From contig NC_053407.1 in NCBI RefSeq assembly GCF_016859285.1, forward strand, positions 19,092,699 through 19,156,698: DNA of 64,000 bases, read 5' to 3'. A program made the position numbers and the translations under genes. The notes below the pieces were generated by a model. That model was not told the DNA's origin and did not search any database. It saw only the letters and a program-made list of their open reading frames with translations. Source of the DNA: Xiphias gladius. Lineage: Eukaryota; Chordata; Actinopteri; Istiophoriformes; Xiphiidae. Numbering within the stretch: the first letter of the stretch is position 1; every line of letters begins with the position of its first letter. Shown here piece after piece: positions 54,589 through 64,000 of this stretch.

Positions 54589-57477
54589 TATACATAAATT
54601 AATTTTCTCAGTTAAACTGTAGTGAACTCAGTTGATCTCTTTGACTCATGAGAGATAAATTTATTTTTGTTTTGAGTGCAGGTTATGAAGGCCATGTGCA
54701 AACAGGGATACAAAGATGCTCTGCACTTTTTAAAGAGGAATGGTGAGAATCTGTTTTTTTTGGGGGTTCTAATCTTCTCCAAAGCTCCTTTTAATAAAAC
54801 CGGGTCAGTACTAACAAGCATAATTGATCTTTTGTCCGCTGGCCACAGTGTGTCACACTGATATGCTATCAAAACTTGTGCTTCCTGTGACCACATGTCA
54901 CCAAATCAATAGATTGCTTTTGGCTTTTGTTACTCCCTATGGCTCTTCATGTTGATTTGTTTAGTTTCTTTTCTTTATTTCAGTATTTCAGTACTAAGCG
55001 CATAATCAGCATGGAATTGCAAAATAAACTAAAATATTTTGATTATTATAAAGTTATTGACTAACTAAGAAATAACCTCACCACAGATTAAAAAGCACTT
55101 TCATATTTGCTTTTCTTTCCAGGATTGCTTAATTTCAATGGACCTCTCAGAGACAGACCGCTGCTAGCTAATGGAGAAGAAAATGAGGATTATAATGATG
55201 AGGAGGAGGACGACAATAAGAGCGATGAAGAGGAAGAAAAGCAACATATGGAAGAAAGCGGAGTGATGGTTCATTCCAGTTCCTCAGTAACGGAGCATAT
55301 CATCGAATACCTTCCACCCATCCTTCACAAAGGTAAAAACACTAAAGACCCTCTTTAAAAAAAGCAAAAAAGAAATTGATGTGGCTTCATATATAGCCTT
55401 TGTACTATAAATGATATCTAATTTACATGACAGCTGACCATCGATAGTGTGAAGTAGTGGTTTAGAGTATGGAAAGTGTCTGAGAGTTTCCATTCATTTC
55501 CATCTAAAAAGTAACTCGTACAGACATAATCACAGTGCACATCATATCTGCTTTTACACACAACATGTTGGCAAAGTAGATTAATTAGAAGTTTGCACTG
55601 CATTATAATGCAACAGTAACTGCAAACATGATGTTTAACGGGATGGTTAGTCAAACTAAAGCAATGTCAAGTTGAACTTATGAAGCCTCATCTGAACGGA
55701 AGCCTTTTAAATGAATAGTGAAACATTTTTTGAAGATTTTTCATCGTCATCATTTATGCAGTTGAAGAGTTAAGTCCATTAAGATAAAGAGTGTAGTGGA
55801 TACTTAATTAATTATCCATTAATTTTAACTTCACATTGTACCACCCGGATTAATAAGATTAATCTTCCCAGACCAACTCAACTAAGTTTTTCTGATTAGA
55901 TTTTTATACCAAACCAGAGTGTGTGGTAGGATAAATATATTTGAAATTCAAAACAAATTCAGGTGCTTTTCAGAAGTATCCGTTAACTATGGGTAATGCA
56001 TTTAAATTAGTTGGCACTGAAATTGTATCATTGCTCCTGTTGTAGAGAGGTTTTAATTTTTTAATCTTTGCCTCCCTCTGCAGCTCTAGTTGAGGCCTGC
56101 ATGGAGAGGAGGAGCCGGGTGCAGTCGCTAAGCAACCTGTTTCCTGTCAGGATGGCCTCAGCCATGATGCTCCCCTACACTCTCCCTCTGGAGTCTGCTA
56201 TGTCCGTGACTCTCAGGTGCTGTAGGACTTAATTAAGCCTGGTCCCAGTCCCTCCTTACATGTCTGACATGCACTCAAAATAATACTGTGTCTACTTGGG
56301 TCTTATATGTGTCATTGCACTATTTTGAATGATTTTTTTTTTTTTTTTTAGAATGTTTTTATAGATTATTGGAACTGACCATCCTATATCAGCTGTTGTA
56401 TTTGGCATAAAGACTTTCAAATGGCACTAAGCACTGCCCTAGCCTTCTGTGCCTACTGACTAACAGCTGCATATCGCATGTGTAGACTTCTGGAGTGGCT
56501 GCCAGATGTGCAGGAAGATGTGGGATGGATTCGAGAGCAGATATTTAAAATCCTGCAGCATGTTCTTTGCCAGGCCTCCAAAAGCATTTCCCAGCATGTA
56601 TCTGCCAGGTACGTGACTCTACAATTACCCATACTGTACATACAGCTTACAGTTTCAGTTACCAATTAATGTTTTCTTTTATACTTGAATTTTGAAGGCA
56701 ACATTTAACATCCAGTCATGCCAGAATAGATTAGCTGTCAGGTCTATATGCTCCATGACGCAATCTAGCTGATATCTACAGTATGTGAACATGGCTGGGT
56801 TTCAAGTTACACCTGTCTTAAATGATTATTTTGGCCACGTGGGGGCAGCAGAAACAAATTGTGAACACAACTTACATACACCATCATCATCTTTTAAGTC
56901 GAAAAATCTAATTCATTAGCAAACTGTTGGGGCCTGAAACCTAAACAATGAGATAAAACTCGGTATAAAGCTCCATAAAGCCAAGAATAGCTGTGGATTC
57001 GGGGGATAATTCTCTGTAGGTTCATCACTACAAGCAACCCCTTTCGCATTGTTTTCAAATTTATTCGATAAATTCTTATAATAAAACCTAAATTACAGCT
57101 ACAACAGTTACAGCTGTTTCCTCACTCACACCTCGGCACGCTGGTAAATTTACACTAGGTTTTCCTGTCAGCTGGAGCTGCACCACTTCCAGTCCCTCCC
57201 ATCCCAGTTCAGCTCCACCAGCCTGTTTCCCACCTGGGTGAATGGAAGAAGTTCTTCAGTCCAGAATGTGTTCATGCGTCTCGACCAATACAAGAGACAG
57301 CTGCTGTCTGGAGTGCTTTGTATCAACATGGACCTGCAAAGTTCCTTGGAAACGGGACCGATGTCACCAAATGAGAGCTTGTCATCAATCCTCTCCACAG
57401 AGGGCCTCACGATGCACGCAGGTTGTCTTAATATTTCACCTGCTGTCGACTCTGGAGACGCCATCAGCAGCTCCTAA
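50935..57477 (+). CDS. pnpla2: Adipose triglyceride lipase (PNPLA2/ATGL)
   Basis: Catalyses the first step of triacylglycerol breakdown on lipid droplets, releasing a fatty acid and diacylglycerol; CGI-58 is its co-activator. Nine exons: 50935-51121, 52196-52428, 53221-53286, 54249-54458, 54682-54742, 55123-55332, 56084-56216, 56486-56608, 57159-57477, joined in frame to 513 codons plus TAA (human 504). The N-terminal patatin domain has the oxyanion GCGFLG (14-19), the lipase motif GASAG with Ser47, and DGG with Asp166, all at the human positions. The block LLEWLPDV in the C-terminal half is also conserved. Exon 6 carries an acidic low-complexity stretch (271-292) unlike human. At exon 9 I used the acceptor at 57,158 (CACTAG) rather than CTGTCAG 12 bp on, because only the first keeps the frame and aligns with human. 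The human RRVQSL phosphosite region reads HHFQSL (416-421) here. Confidence 0.97.
51248..51600 (-). repeat. R3 dispersed repeat in pnpla2 intron 1
   Basis: Begins 'ccagtgttgggagaagtatt', then 'aaaaatactctgtattacca', and ends around 'caatatttccctctgaact'. It is in minus orientation with an internal deletion compared with the 48.4 kb copy. Confidence 0.65.
52585..52932 (-). repeat. R2 dispersed repeat in pnpla2 intron 2
   Basis: Runs from 'agcggaaacaattactcgag' through 'ggtttcagcttctcaaatgt' and 'ttgttcagacaaaacaggat' to 'aattgttagctgcagcccta'. It is the fullest R2 copy in the window, in minus orientation. Confidence 0.75.
53567..53666 (+). repeat. (TTTGTG)n-(TG)n tract in pnpla2 intron 3
   Basis: A hexamer-like TTTGTG array passes into about 20 TG units. 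It lies in the intron before exon 4, on the sense strand of pnpla2. Confidence 0.95.
54525..54585 (+). repeat. (CA)n tract in pnpla2 intron 4
   Basis: About 30 CA units on the sense strand, starting 67 bp after the exon 4 donor. It is complementary to the (TG)n tract in intron 3. Confidence 0.95.
56835..56848 (+). promoter_or_regulatory. CTCF-like motif overlapping a CACGTG E-box
   Basis: CCACGTGGGGGCAG fits the consensus CCGCGNGGNGGCAG with one mismatch and contains the E-box CACGTG. It lies in pnpla2 intron 8. Confidence 0.4.
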
Positions 57478-58625
57478 GAGCCTCTGACAGGTTTCTGCTG
57501 CAGGTGCTGCAGCTGTGGGGTTCTTATTCTATATCCAGGAACATTTTAAAAGAGTTTAAATCAGATCTGAATATCTGTTTACACACTGACATTTAGATAC
57601 TACCAGGAAGGTATTTGTAATCTAATCAGCCCTTTTGTATAGTAGACAGAAATGGTAGTAATTTACCATATTTAAACTTACTGTGTATTCAGTATGCTTT
57701 GACTAATGCATGACAATGAAATAAGTCTTTAGCTACAGTATAATCAGCCAAGCCCTTAGACACAGTATGTCTGTAGGTCTAGAGAATTGCATTTAAACTT
57801 AGCACATGGACCCAAACAGTCATGTACAAACTTGAATTACAGGATGTTACAAACAAAAATGTGCACTTGAATTAGCATGGTTAAAATAGGAGAGTGTTCA
57901 TGTTTTTAGTGGAATGCAGTCAGACCAGTAGTTAAACAGAGCGTTTCTGCTGTATACAGTGATGAAACTCTTAAGTCACTTCTGCTACACAGGCAGTGAA
58001 GGACTGGAGGAGGAGAATCTGTTTACTAGAGGTAATTACTCCATTTATTATATGCAAAAGTCAATGCATTGTGGAAAAACAAACAAGCTGTCTTTGTGTT
58101 TTCAGGTTTGTTTGAATATCAATGTCTTATGTCTTTACAATTATTTATATGAGAAATACAAAACTACTTTGCTGTTTTCCAAATCATAGAAACTTGTTTC
58201 TATCATCTTGATTTACTTGCATGTAAGTTACAACTCTTAGGTTTTAAATTAAATCTATATTTTATTGGATTTCTGCTTTAAAATTTTCTTAGCGATGGTT
58301 TTGATGTTATTACAAATTCTTAATGCATATATAGTAAATCAAATGTGATTTTTTTTTTTTTGATTAAGCAAAGAATCAGTTTAATCTGAATTGCACTTTC
58401 TCATTTGATGTCACTGTATGACGTCAGATTAAGTTCTTAGGTGATAACATCTGTTTAAATACTTCTCTTGTACTCTGTACTACAAGAAATTCTAACTGTG
58501 TGATCAAGCCCCAACTTGTGCCTTTAACTGCATGAAACAATTGCCAAGTGAATTCAACATGTAGTCAAAATGTTGCAGGGAATAATATTCACATGATCAT
58601 TAAATAAAATGTTATTTTTTAACAT
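57478..58625 (+). other. pnpla2: pnpla2 3' UTR
   Basis: From the TAA to shortly past the AATAAA at 58,603. It is AT-rich with no coding content. The extent is set by the first canonical polyadenylation signal I see downstream. Confidence 0.6.
58603..58608 (+). terminator. pnpla2: Polyadenylation signal AATAAA of pnpla2
   Basis: AATAAA in 'cattaaataaaatgttattt', 1.13 kb after the stop codon and followed by a T-rich stretch. It is the first canonical signal on this strand past the gene. Confidence 0.6.
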
Positions 58626-59472
58626 AAACTGCAGTTTGAGTGTTTTCTCATTGCTGTGAATTCTCAGAGATCAGTAAAACAACAATCATCCACACATTAC
58701 CCAGAAAAACTGTGACTCACAGGACAGGGAACAGTACACACGCATAACAGTAATCAGACAGTGAATCAGGGACCTGAAGCTGTTTTTGGGAGGCATCCAG
58801 ATGATCCCAGCAAAAGGAAAAATAGCCACTGTTGATTCATGACTTGTGAGTATAAAACACAGAAATAATGCCCTTCTTTTATAACACTCCAGGATACAGT
58901 TTGACAGCGACTAAAGAGGTAACACAGAAAGTGTGGAACCTGGAAATTGTCAAGTAAGGTTGAAAAAAAAAATGATGAAATTAGTTTTTGGTTTATTTTT
59001 TTTATTACATGCCTCAAAATTGAATTTTATTTTTAAAATCCTCCATCAAAACGGTTCCAAACTGAGGATAAAACCCACAACTTCTGTAATAATCATAATA
59101 ATAGATTTTGGGAAGATGTATGTGGGTTCATATCTGTAATAATCTAATGTCCTATGTATTTAGATTCCAACACAGAAATCACAGCTTTTAATAGCAATTT
59201 ACAGCCTTTCATAATATATGTATATCTACAAATTAAAATTCGTGCCTCGGAGAAAAAAACATTTATTTAGATGGTAAGACTTAAGCTACAAAATCTATAA
59301 ACAAAAGCTGTGACTATTTTTTCTGTTTTAAGAGTCTCATATAAGCCTAACTGTTTTTCATCTACTTTTTGACCCCATTAAAATGTCATATATGTTCTTC
59401 TCGAGGGTATTAGGACTGTTGGTCTAACACACAAATCTATGAACCTAATGAATTCAAATAAATTAGATGGTG

Positions 59473-59705
59473 TCATATGAGCAAAAAGAGATTTATTAGA
59501 AACGAGGCAGTCAACAGTCGTCGTACCGTCCTGTCCACATTAGAGGCGCATCTTGGGATTCCCCTCAGAAGTGCAGTCACACCATAACACAGTTTATGAC
59601 GCACGGTCTTATCGGTGGTGGCCTGTTCCCGGAGCTGTTTAACTGGGTGTCCTTGGTAAAAACGGGGAATCGTGGGATCAAACAAAGTTAGCTTCAAAGA
59701 AAAAA
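59473..59705 (-). other. Unassigned gene-like segment: short ORF ending near AATAAA
   Basis: On the minus strand a T-rich tract ending CTTTGAAG is followed by an open frame of about 74 codons with CpG-containing, non-repetitive sequence. The frame includes LFDPTIPRFYQGHP and KLCYGVTALLRGIP. An AATAAA falls inside the last codons, just before a TGA at 59,473. I do not recognise the peptide. It could be the last exon of a small gene, a retrocopy fragment, or part of a solo LTR, where a short transcript end around AATAAA would be expected. No upstream exon was found. Confidence 0.3.
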
Positions 59706-59842
59706 AATAATCATTGGAGATGATTTTTGAATCACAGAGATTTTAAAGTTCGACGCGATACGTGACAATGCCTTCAAGTGTTGTTGGGAGAAATGGGAAC
59801 TTCTGGACTGCCGTTACTGTTCGCGAGAATAAAAATTTTATT

Positions 59843-60105
59843 GCCTCCGCCGAAGAGGTTCTGTTGTCAGCAGTGACTGTTTGTGTGTGTTAGTTTATTT
59901 GTCAGCAGGGTTACGCAAACACAAGTGAACCGATTTTCACCGATCTTGGTGGAGGGGTGGGGCCTGGGCCAGAACCATTACATTTTGGGGCAGATCTGGA
60001 TAATTTACAATGAATTTGAATTTTTTCCTCTGAAGTCTGGTGTGTGTTGTTTGACATTGGCCTTGACGGAAGTATGGGCTCTACCGAGTGCCACTCTAGT
60101 TTTAG
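59843..60105 (+). repeat. Dispersed repeat with CCTCCGCC / GGCGGAGG-type ends
   Basis: The 5' end is 'gcctccgccgaagaggttct'. The body includes 'cagcagggttacgcaaacac', 'aaccgattttcaccgatctt' and 'ggtggaggggtggggcc'. The 3' end is 'ggccttgacggaagtatggg' followed by 'ctaccgagtgccactctag'. The two ends are imperfect inverted complements. I recognise it as a widespread fish repeat of uncertain class, here near full length and non-coding. Confidence 0.75.
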
Positions 60106-60109
60106 TCTG

Positions 60110-60800
60110 CCTCTTAACTTTTAGTGTGGAGAGCATGCAGATGTTTTTATTTTATGTATTCTAATTTTATGTTGGCCATTCATTATTATTTATTATATAT
60201 TTATTCATGATGTCTATAACTTCGCTCTTTTATTTGTCACCAATTTTGTGACACTCATAGTAAACTGCTTGATTCTGATTCTCACCCATGGCCACTAAGT
60301 TTTTAATGAATTGGGTTTCATGGAAAATTTGCACTAAATCATAAATGAAACATTTACTGGTGCCGGTTAATCGCTTTATTTGTTCCCAAAATTGATTGTG
60401 AACAAAACACAAGTTAAAAACGCAAAGCACACGAACATATCATATAAGCACAAAATAGGGGGGGGGACAAAAGTTAAAAAATGTAACTTTAAAACAATTT
60501 TAAAATATGAATGGGTTCATGTGCTCATGTCACCTAAAATAAAATATATTCAAATTAATTGTACAATAAAGTATAAAAAAAAAAACAACCTTTTTTGTTA
60601 AATCATTAATTGGTTATGAGGCTTGATTGTCTAATTTCTGTAGGGTATTTCTTTATTTGTTTGTTTATTATTGTTTGGGTTTTTTTTTTTTTTTAAATGT
60701 TTTTATTTTTTTTATATCCAACTAGAAATGTTATTCGGCATTGTCTTGTAAGTTTTTGTTTTTAGTCTAGTTTATGATTGACATTTGTAATACCTATTTT
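60110..60800. other. AT-rich intergenic sequence
   Basis: Strongly AT-rich with A and T runs. No gene or recognised element was seen before the CpG-rich start of the ppp1r12-family gene. Confidence 0.6.
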
Positions 60801-60918
60801 TGAAAAGAGGGAGGCATAGTGCCAAGCCAAATTTTCGAGGAGTACCTGAAGGCAGCGTAGGACTGCCACTCAGTCAGAAGTTCGCCGTGAAGTTCACGGC
60901 TCCGTCTCCACTGTGTCC

Positions 60919-60934
60919 CCACCAGGGGGCGCAG
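60919..60934 (+). promoter_or_regulatory. Near-perfect CTCF site
   Basis: CCACCAGGGGGCGCAG matches the CTCF core CCASYAGRKGGCRS throughout and the longer vertebrate motif through GGGGGCGC. It lies about 85-100 bp upstream of the start codon of the ppp1r12-family gene, within its CpG-rich promoter. Confidence 0.75.
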
Positions 60935-61016
60935 CCCGGGGGAGGCTCAATCCAAACCATCCAGTCCGCTTCTCCTCGTACCATGAGCTGAATCTGTCCG
61001 GGACAGACCAGGGAAG

Positions 61017-61292
61017 ATGGCGGCCACTGACCATTCCCGGTCCGAAGCTGCCAAACAGCGTCGGCACGATCAGCTACAGCGATGGCTGGGCTCGGAGACG
61101 GATCGGACGGGATCGGAGGCCCGGGAAACTTCGAGCGGTTCCGGCATGCGGCGGACGAAAGTCCGGTTCGCCCAAGGAGCCGTGTTTATGGCCGCCTGCT
61201 CCGCCGGAGACCGGGAAGAGGTGGCAGCGCTGCTCCGGCAGGGAGCTGACATCAACCACGCCAACATAGACGGGCTGACAGCGCTTCATCAG
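61017..61292 (+). CDS. ppp1r12-like: Myosin phosphatase targeting subunit, first coding exon (partial gene)
   Basis: PPP1R12/MYPT proteins direct the PP1 delta catalytic subunit to myosin light chain. This exon holds 92 codons from a GGAAGATGG start to CATCAG/GTAGGA. Motifs in order: QRWLGSETD (21-29, like RWIGSETD in human PPP1R12A), the PP1-docking RVxF motif KVRF (48-51), and the first ankyrin repeat (AVFMAACSAGD, RQGADIN, DGLTALHQ). The exon ends at TALHQ, as the family's first exon appears to. The rest of the gene lies to the right of the window. A Gly/Ser/Thr-rich linker separates the N-terminal helix from KVRF. The paralogue (PPP1R12A, B or C) cannot be fixed from one exon; I lean to the ppp1r12c-type fish gene, weakly. 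Confidence 0.88.
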
Positions 61293-64000
61293 GTAGGAAG
61301 TTTAACGGCAGTTCAACTGTTAACAGCTGTGTTTATTTGTTTACTTCATGAGTTTATTTATTTATGAGTTAACCGCCGAGTTGATGCTAACTGTCGCTCA
61401 ACTAGCGGCAACGGTTTATCCGTTAATGACCCTCACACTGAGGAAGCGTTAACGTACCGGGGAGTTAGTGGTTAAAGTGCACCGTTGACGTTCATCGGAA
61501 CATTCCCATTGCTTTTAACGTAGCACCTTCTGTAGCTTAAATTGAACTTTATCATCTACCGAGCAGCAGCATTTATGGCCTGTGTGGACGGGCACAGTTA
61601 GACTGTTAGCCTGCTGGTAGGCTGGGTCATCCGCACTGTTGTATCTAGCAAGTCACAGGCATCTTTTTGTAGCATTCAAGCGGACAGGGGGGCGGCAGTT
61701 AGCAGCAGACAGTAAAAACCAGTCGTCTCAGCGCCTGCGGGATCAGTTTTAGACATTAATAGGCACAGACTTGCAGGCTTGTGACAGGCTGTCCCTGGTG
61801 GAGTCTCAGTAAAATACTGGGTCATTGAATTCAGGGGGGGTTTCTAGCATCTGATCAACAGGTTTTTAGTATTTTTGCTCAAGGTTGAAAGCAGAAAGGG
61901 AGCCTGTTGATTTAAAAACTACCACTATCAACAGGGCAGCGTGGTCCTGTGGATAGGGTTGAAAAAAACCCCTCAGTTTCTGTAATTGCAGTTTGTGTCC
62001 CAAATAGGCTGCACTGCCTGCTCCAGAGCATGTTCCAGCCTCAGCGCAGCTCCCTCCCTCCCCTTCACTTCAGTCATAACACAGCAGAGCCGTCTGGACA
62101 ACATCACTGTCACACAAGCCCTCGCTGATGCAGTATTTCCTCTGCTTTTGTGATACTGCGTGTCATAAACACATTGCTGCCTCTTCACATTCAGTGAACT
62201 CACAATTGGACGGCTTTAACTTTGATATCTGAGCATAGTTGTCAACATAAAAGATGTTGTGCTTTTAATTTTCCGGCCCACTGGAGCTGAATGGCAGTTC
62301 AGCAGGCCTGTGTGCTTCGTGGTGATGTCATGCCCAGAGATGATTGGTGTTTTCCTCCTAATTTAAGCCAATTGCACGTATTTGATGAAGTTGCTTTCCC
62401 ATGACCAGTTCAGATGAGTGAGTGGGCATGCTCCTGCCGGGATGCTCGGTAAATGGGTCGTCTTTTGGTTGATCCACATGTTGCACCGTCACCCAGTGTG
62501 GTCCTTCTCCTTTCTCCCCTGTTGCTCGTCGGTTGCCTGGCAACCAGAATTAAATATAGGCCCACACTCTCCAAACTTTCCATCCCCTGCATCCAAAGCC
62601 TTTCTGTCTTCTCCACTACTCTTTCTCTCTCCTTGCCCCCCCTCTCCTCCCCTCCTCCTCCTCCTCTTCTTCTCTCTGTCTCTCTTTCCCTCTCTTTCTC
62701 TTTCCCTTTGCCAATTCCCCATGGAGGGGACTTTAGGGATTTCAGATGAAGAAATGGAAAACATTCCTCAAACAGCACAAGCTGCTGTTGTCAAAGGCCA
62801 TTTCCACAATGAGTCACTTGATGACCCAGTGAAGGAGTCTGCTGGGAGGCTGTATGTGCACCCTCCTAATGCACAGGGTGCAAGAAGTACCCTCTGTTCA
62901 TTCATTCAACTTGGAGCACCCACTTGTTTCAGAGGGCTCCCCCACTGCTAAGAGTGAAACCTGCTTTTGACTTGCCAAGCTCTGGCTCCAGAGCATACTA
63001 CGAGCCTCATCTCAGGGTCTTAAAATGACCGTGTTTTTGTTTTTTCCACCATACTCCCTGACTAATTATCTCATATTATGAAGGAGGGAGGAGACTTGTA
63101 GCAGCTTTGCGATTAGTTGATCTAGTCCAAAAGCAAAGCCTCTTAGCTGGCTTAAGACGGACAGGGTTCTGTGCGGGTATAGGCACTTGCAGCTGTGACA
63201 TCCTGCAGATTAACTGAGATAATAATGAATGACTGGAAAGACTGTTGTGTTTGTGAGTGTAGTCTGGTTCTGAGCAGGTGTCATCTCATCAGCTGATAGT
63301 GATGAAATCTGACGTAGAAAACATGTTCCTTGTTTAGGTAGTATCATGTGTATGAGGAAATGCGTGAAGCAAAGCAGGATAAGAATAAGAATACGTAAAG
63401 GTTGGCTTTTTTAAAAATTTTTTACTAATAAAATAAATAATAAGCTATGGGCCTGTTCTTTGCTTACACCTGTACAGATTAAACTCTTGCTGTCTATATC
63501 AGTGAGAATCACTAATATTTATGTTGTGAATTCTCATTTAGGCTGATTGCTGTCTGTTTTTGAGCTACCTGCTGGTGTGCACTGCAAGTCTTATTTAGCC
63601 ATGCTATTTTCAGTCATGCTAGTGATATGGCTTTAGGGTCCAGCAATGTCGGTCTGTCGGTCAGTTGGTCCACCACTTTGGAGCAGAAGTAAATATCTCA
63701 GCAACTGTTGGATGGATTGCCATGATTTTTTTTTTTTTTACAAAGGATGAATCCTAATGACTGGTGAACTGCTGACTTTTCCTGTAGCACCACCATGAGG
63801 TTGACATTTGTGGTTTTGAATGAATGTCTCAACAGCTATTGGGTCAACTGTCATAACATTGGTAGAGACATCCATGTCCCTCAGGATGAAATGTAATGAC
63901 TTTGTAATACCATATGGTCCTCATGGGATTCATCTTGGGACCTGTGCTGGATCACGTTGGGATCTTTGCTAAACCAGCCTCAGGAAAAGCAGCTAAATAG
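61293..64000 (+). other. First intron of the ppp1r12-family gene
   Basis: The intron opens with GTAGGA and stays non-coding to the end of the window. It includes a C/T-rich tract (62,580-62,720) that creates long chance frames on both strands, and the R1 repeat at the right edge. No second exon with an ankyrin repeat was seen. Confidence 0.75.
63645..64000 (+). repeat. R1 dispersed repeat, copy C, cut by the window edge
   Basis: Contains 'aatatctcagcaactgttgg', 'atggattgccatgatt' and 'catgtccctcaggatgaaat', in the order of copies A and B. The 'gctagcatgctaa' tail is not reached before the end of the window. Confidence 0.7.

Noticed and set aside
57167..57171. Alternative exon 9 acceptor of pnpla2 at CTGTCAG
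   Set aside because: It would shift the reading frame out of the conserved LEL..QSLP block; the upstream CACTAG acceptor keeps the frame and aligns with human.
62418..62951. 177-codon plus-strand frame with overlapping frames on both strands
   Set aside because: Crosses a long C/T-rich tract that removes stop codons on both strands, and lies inside the first intron of the ppp1r12-family gene. No domain is seen.

Overview
This window is nuclear DNA of a bony fish, most likely a percomorph teleost. Its genes are split into many short GT-AG exons, introns are short to medium, and microsatellites are plentiful. Several non-coding repeat families match types I recognise as widespread in teleosts: a tRNA-derived SINE, short inverted-repeat elements, and the 'AATCGATTAATCG', 'GTACTTGAGTA' and 'GCTAGCATGCTAA' families. 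There are no operons, ribosome binding sites or CRISPR arrays, and nearly all of the long single-frame ORFs are chance frames.

Layout. Positions 1-20,200 are gene-poor: AT-rich sequence with scattered repeats and no exon I can support. At 20.27-21.74 kb lies a CpG-rich block with a CAG/CGG-type triplet tract and a possible 11-codon first exon on the minus strand; if real, that gene runs leftward out of the window. From 24.9 to 38.8 kb is slc25a22 (mitochondrial glutamate carrier, minus strand, ten coding exons, 312 aa), with a probable long 3' UTR and a probable CpG promoter near 38 kb. From 40.4 to 47.4 kb is pidd1 (minus strand, fifteen coding exons, 1006 aa), the PIDDosome scaffold. From 50.9 to 57.5 kb is pnpla2 (ATGL, plus strand, nine exons, 513 aa), head-to-head with pidd1 across a 3.5 kb spacer that carries a three-copy CCAAT array. 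At 61.0-61.3 kb is the first coding exon of a myosin-phosphatase targeting subunit (ppp1r12 family, plus strand); its first intron fills the rest of the window.

The order slc25a22-pidd1-pnpla2 matches the human 11p15.5 block as I know it, but the small RPLP2 gene found between PIDD1 and PNPLA2 in human is not seen here. The genes do not form one pathway: glutamate import into mitochondria, genotoxic or centrosome-triggered caspase-2 activation, lipid-droplet triglyceride hydrolysis and PP1 targeting.

Observations most worth a second look: (1) pidd1 keeps the second HF/S self-cleavage motif but has Gln in place of His at the first; (2) long (TG)n and (CA)n tracts in the introns on either side of pnpla2 exon 4 could pair in the pre-mRNA and loop out the exon that carries the catalytic Asp; (3) three CCAAT boxes spaced 31 and 32 bp apart lie upstream of pnpla2; (4) a near-perfect CTCF site lies just upstream of the ppp1r12 start codon; (5) an unassigned gene-like segment lies on the minus strand at 59.5-59.7 kb. 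Comparisons with human proteins rest on recalled sequences, since no alignment was run.
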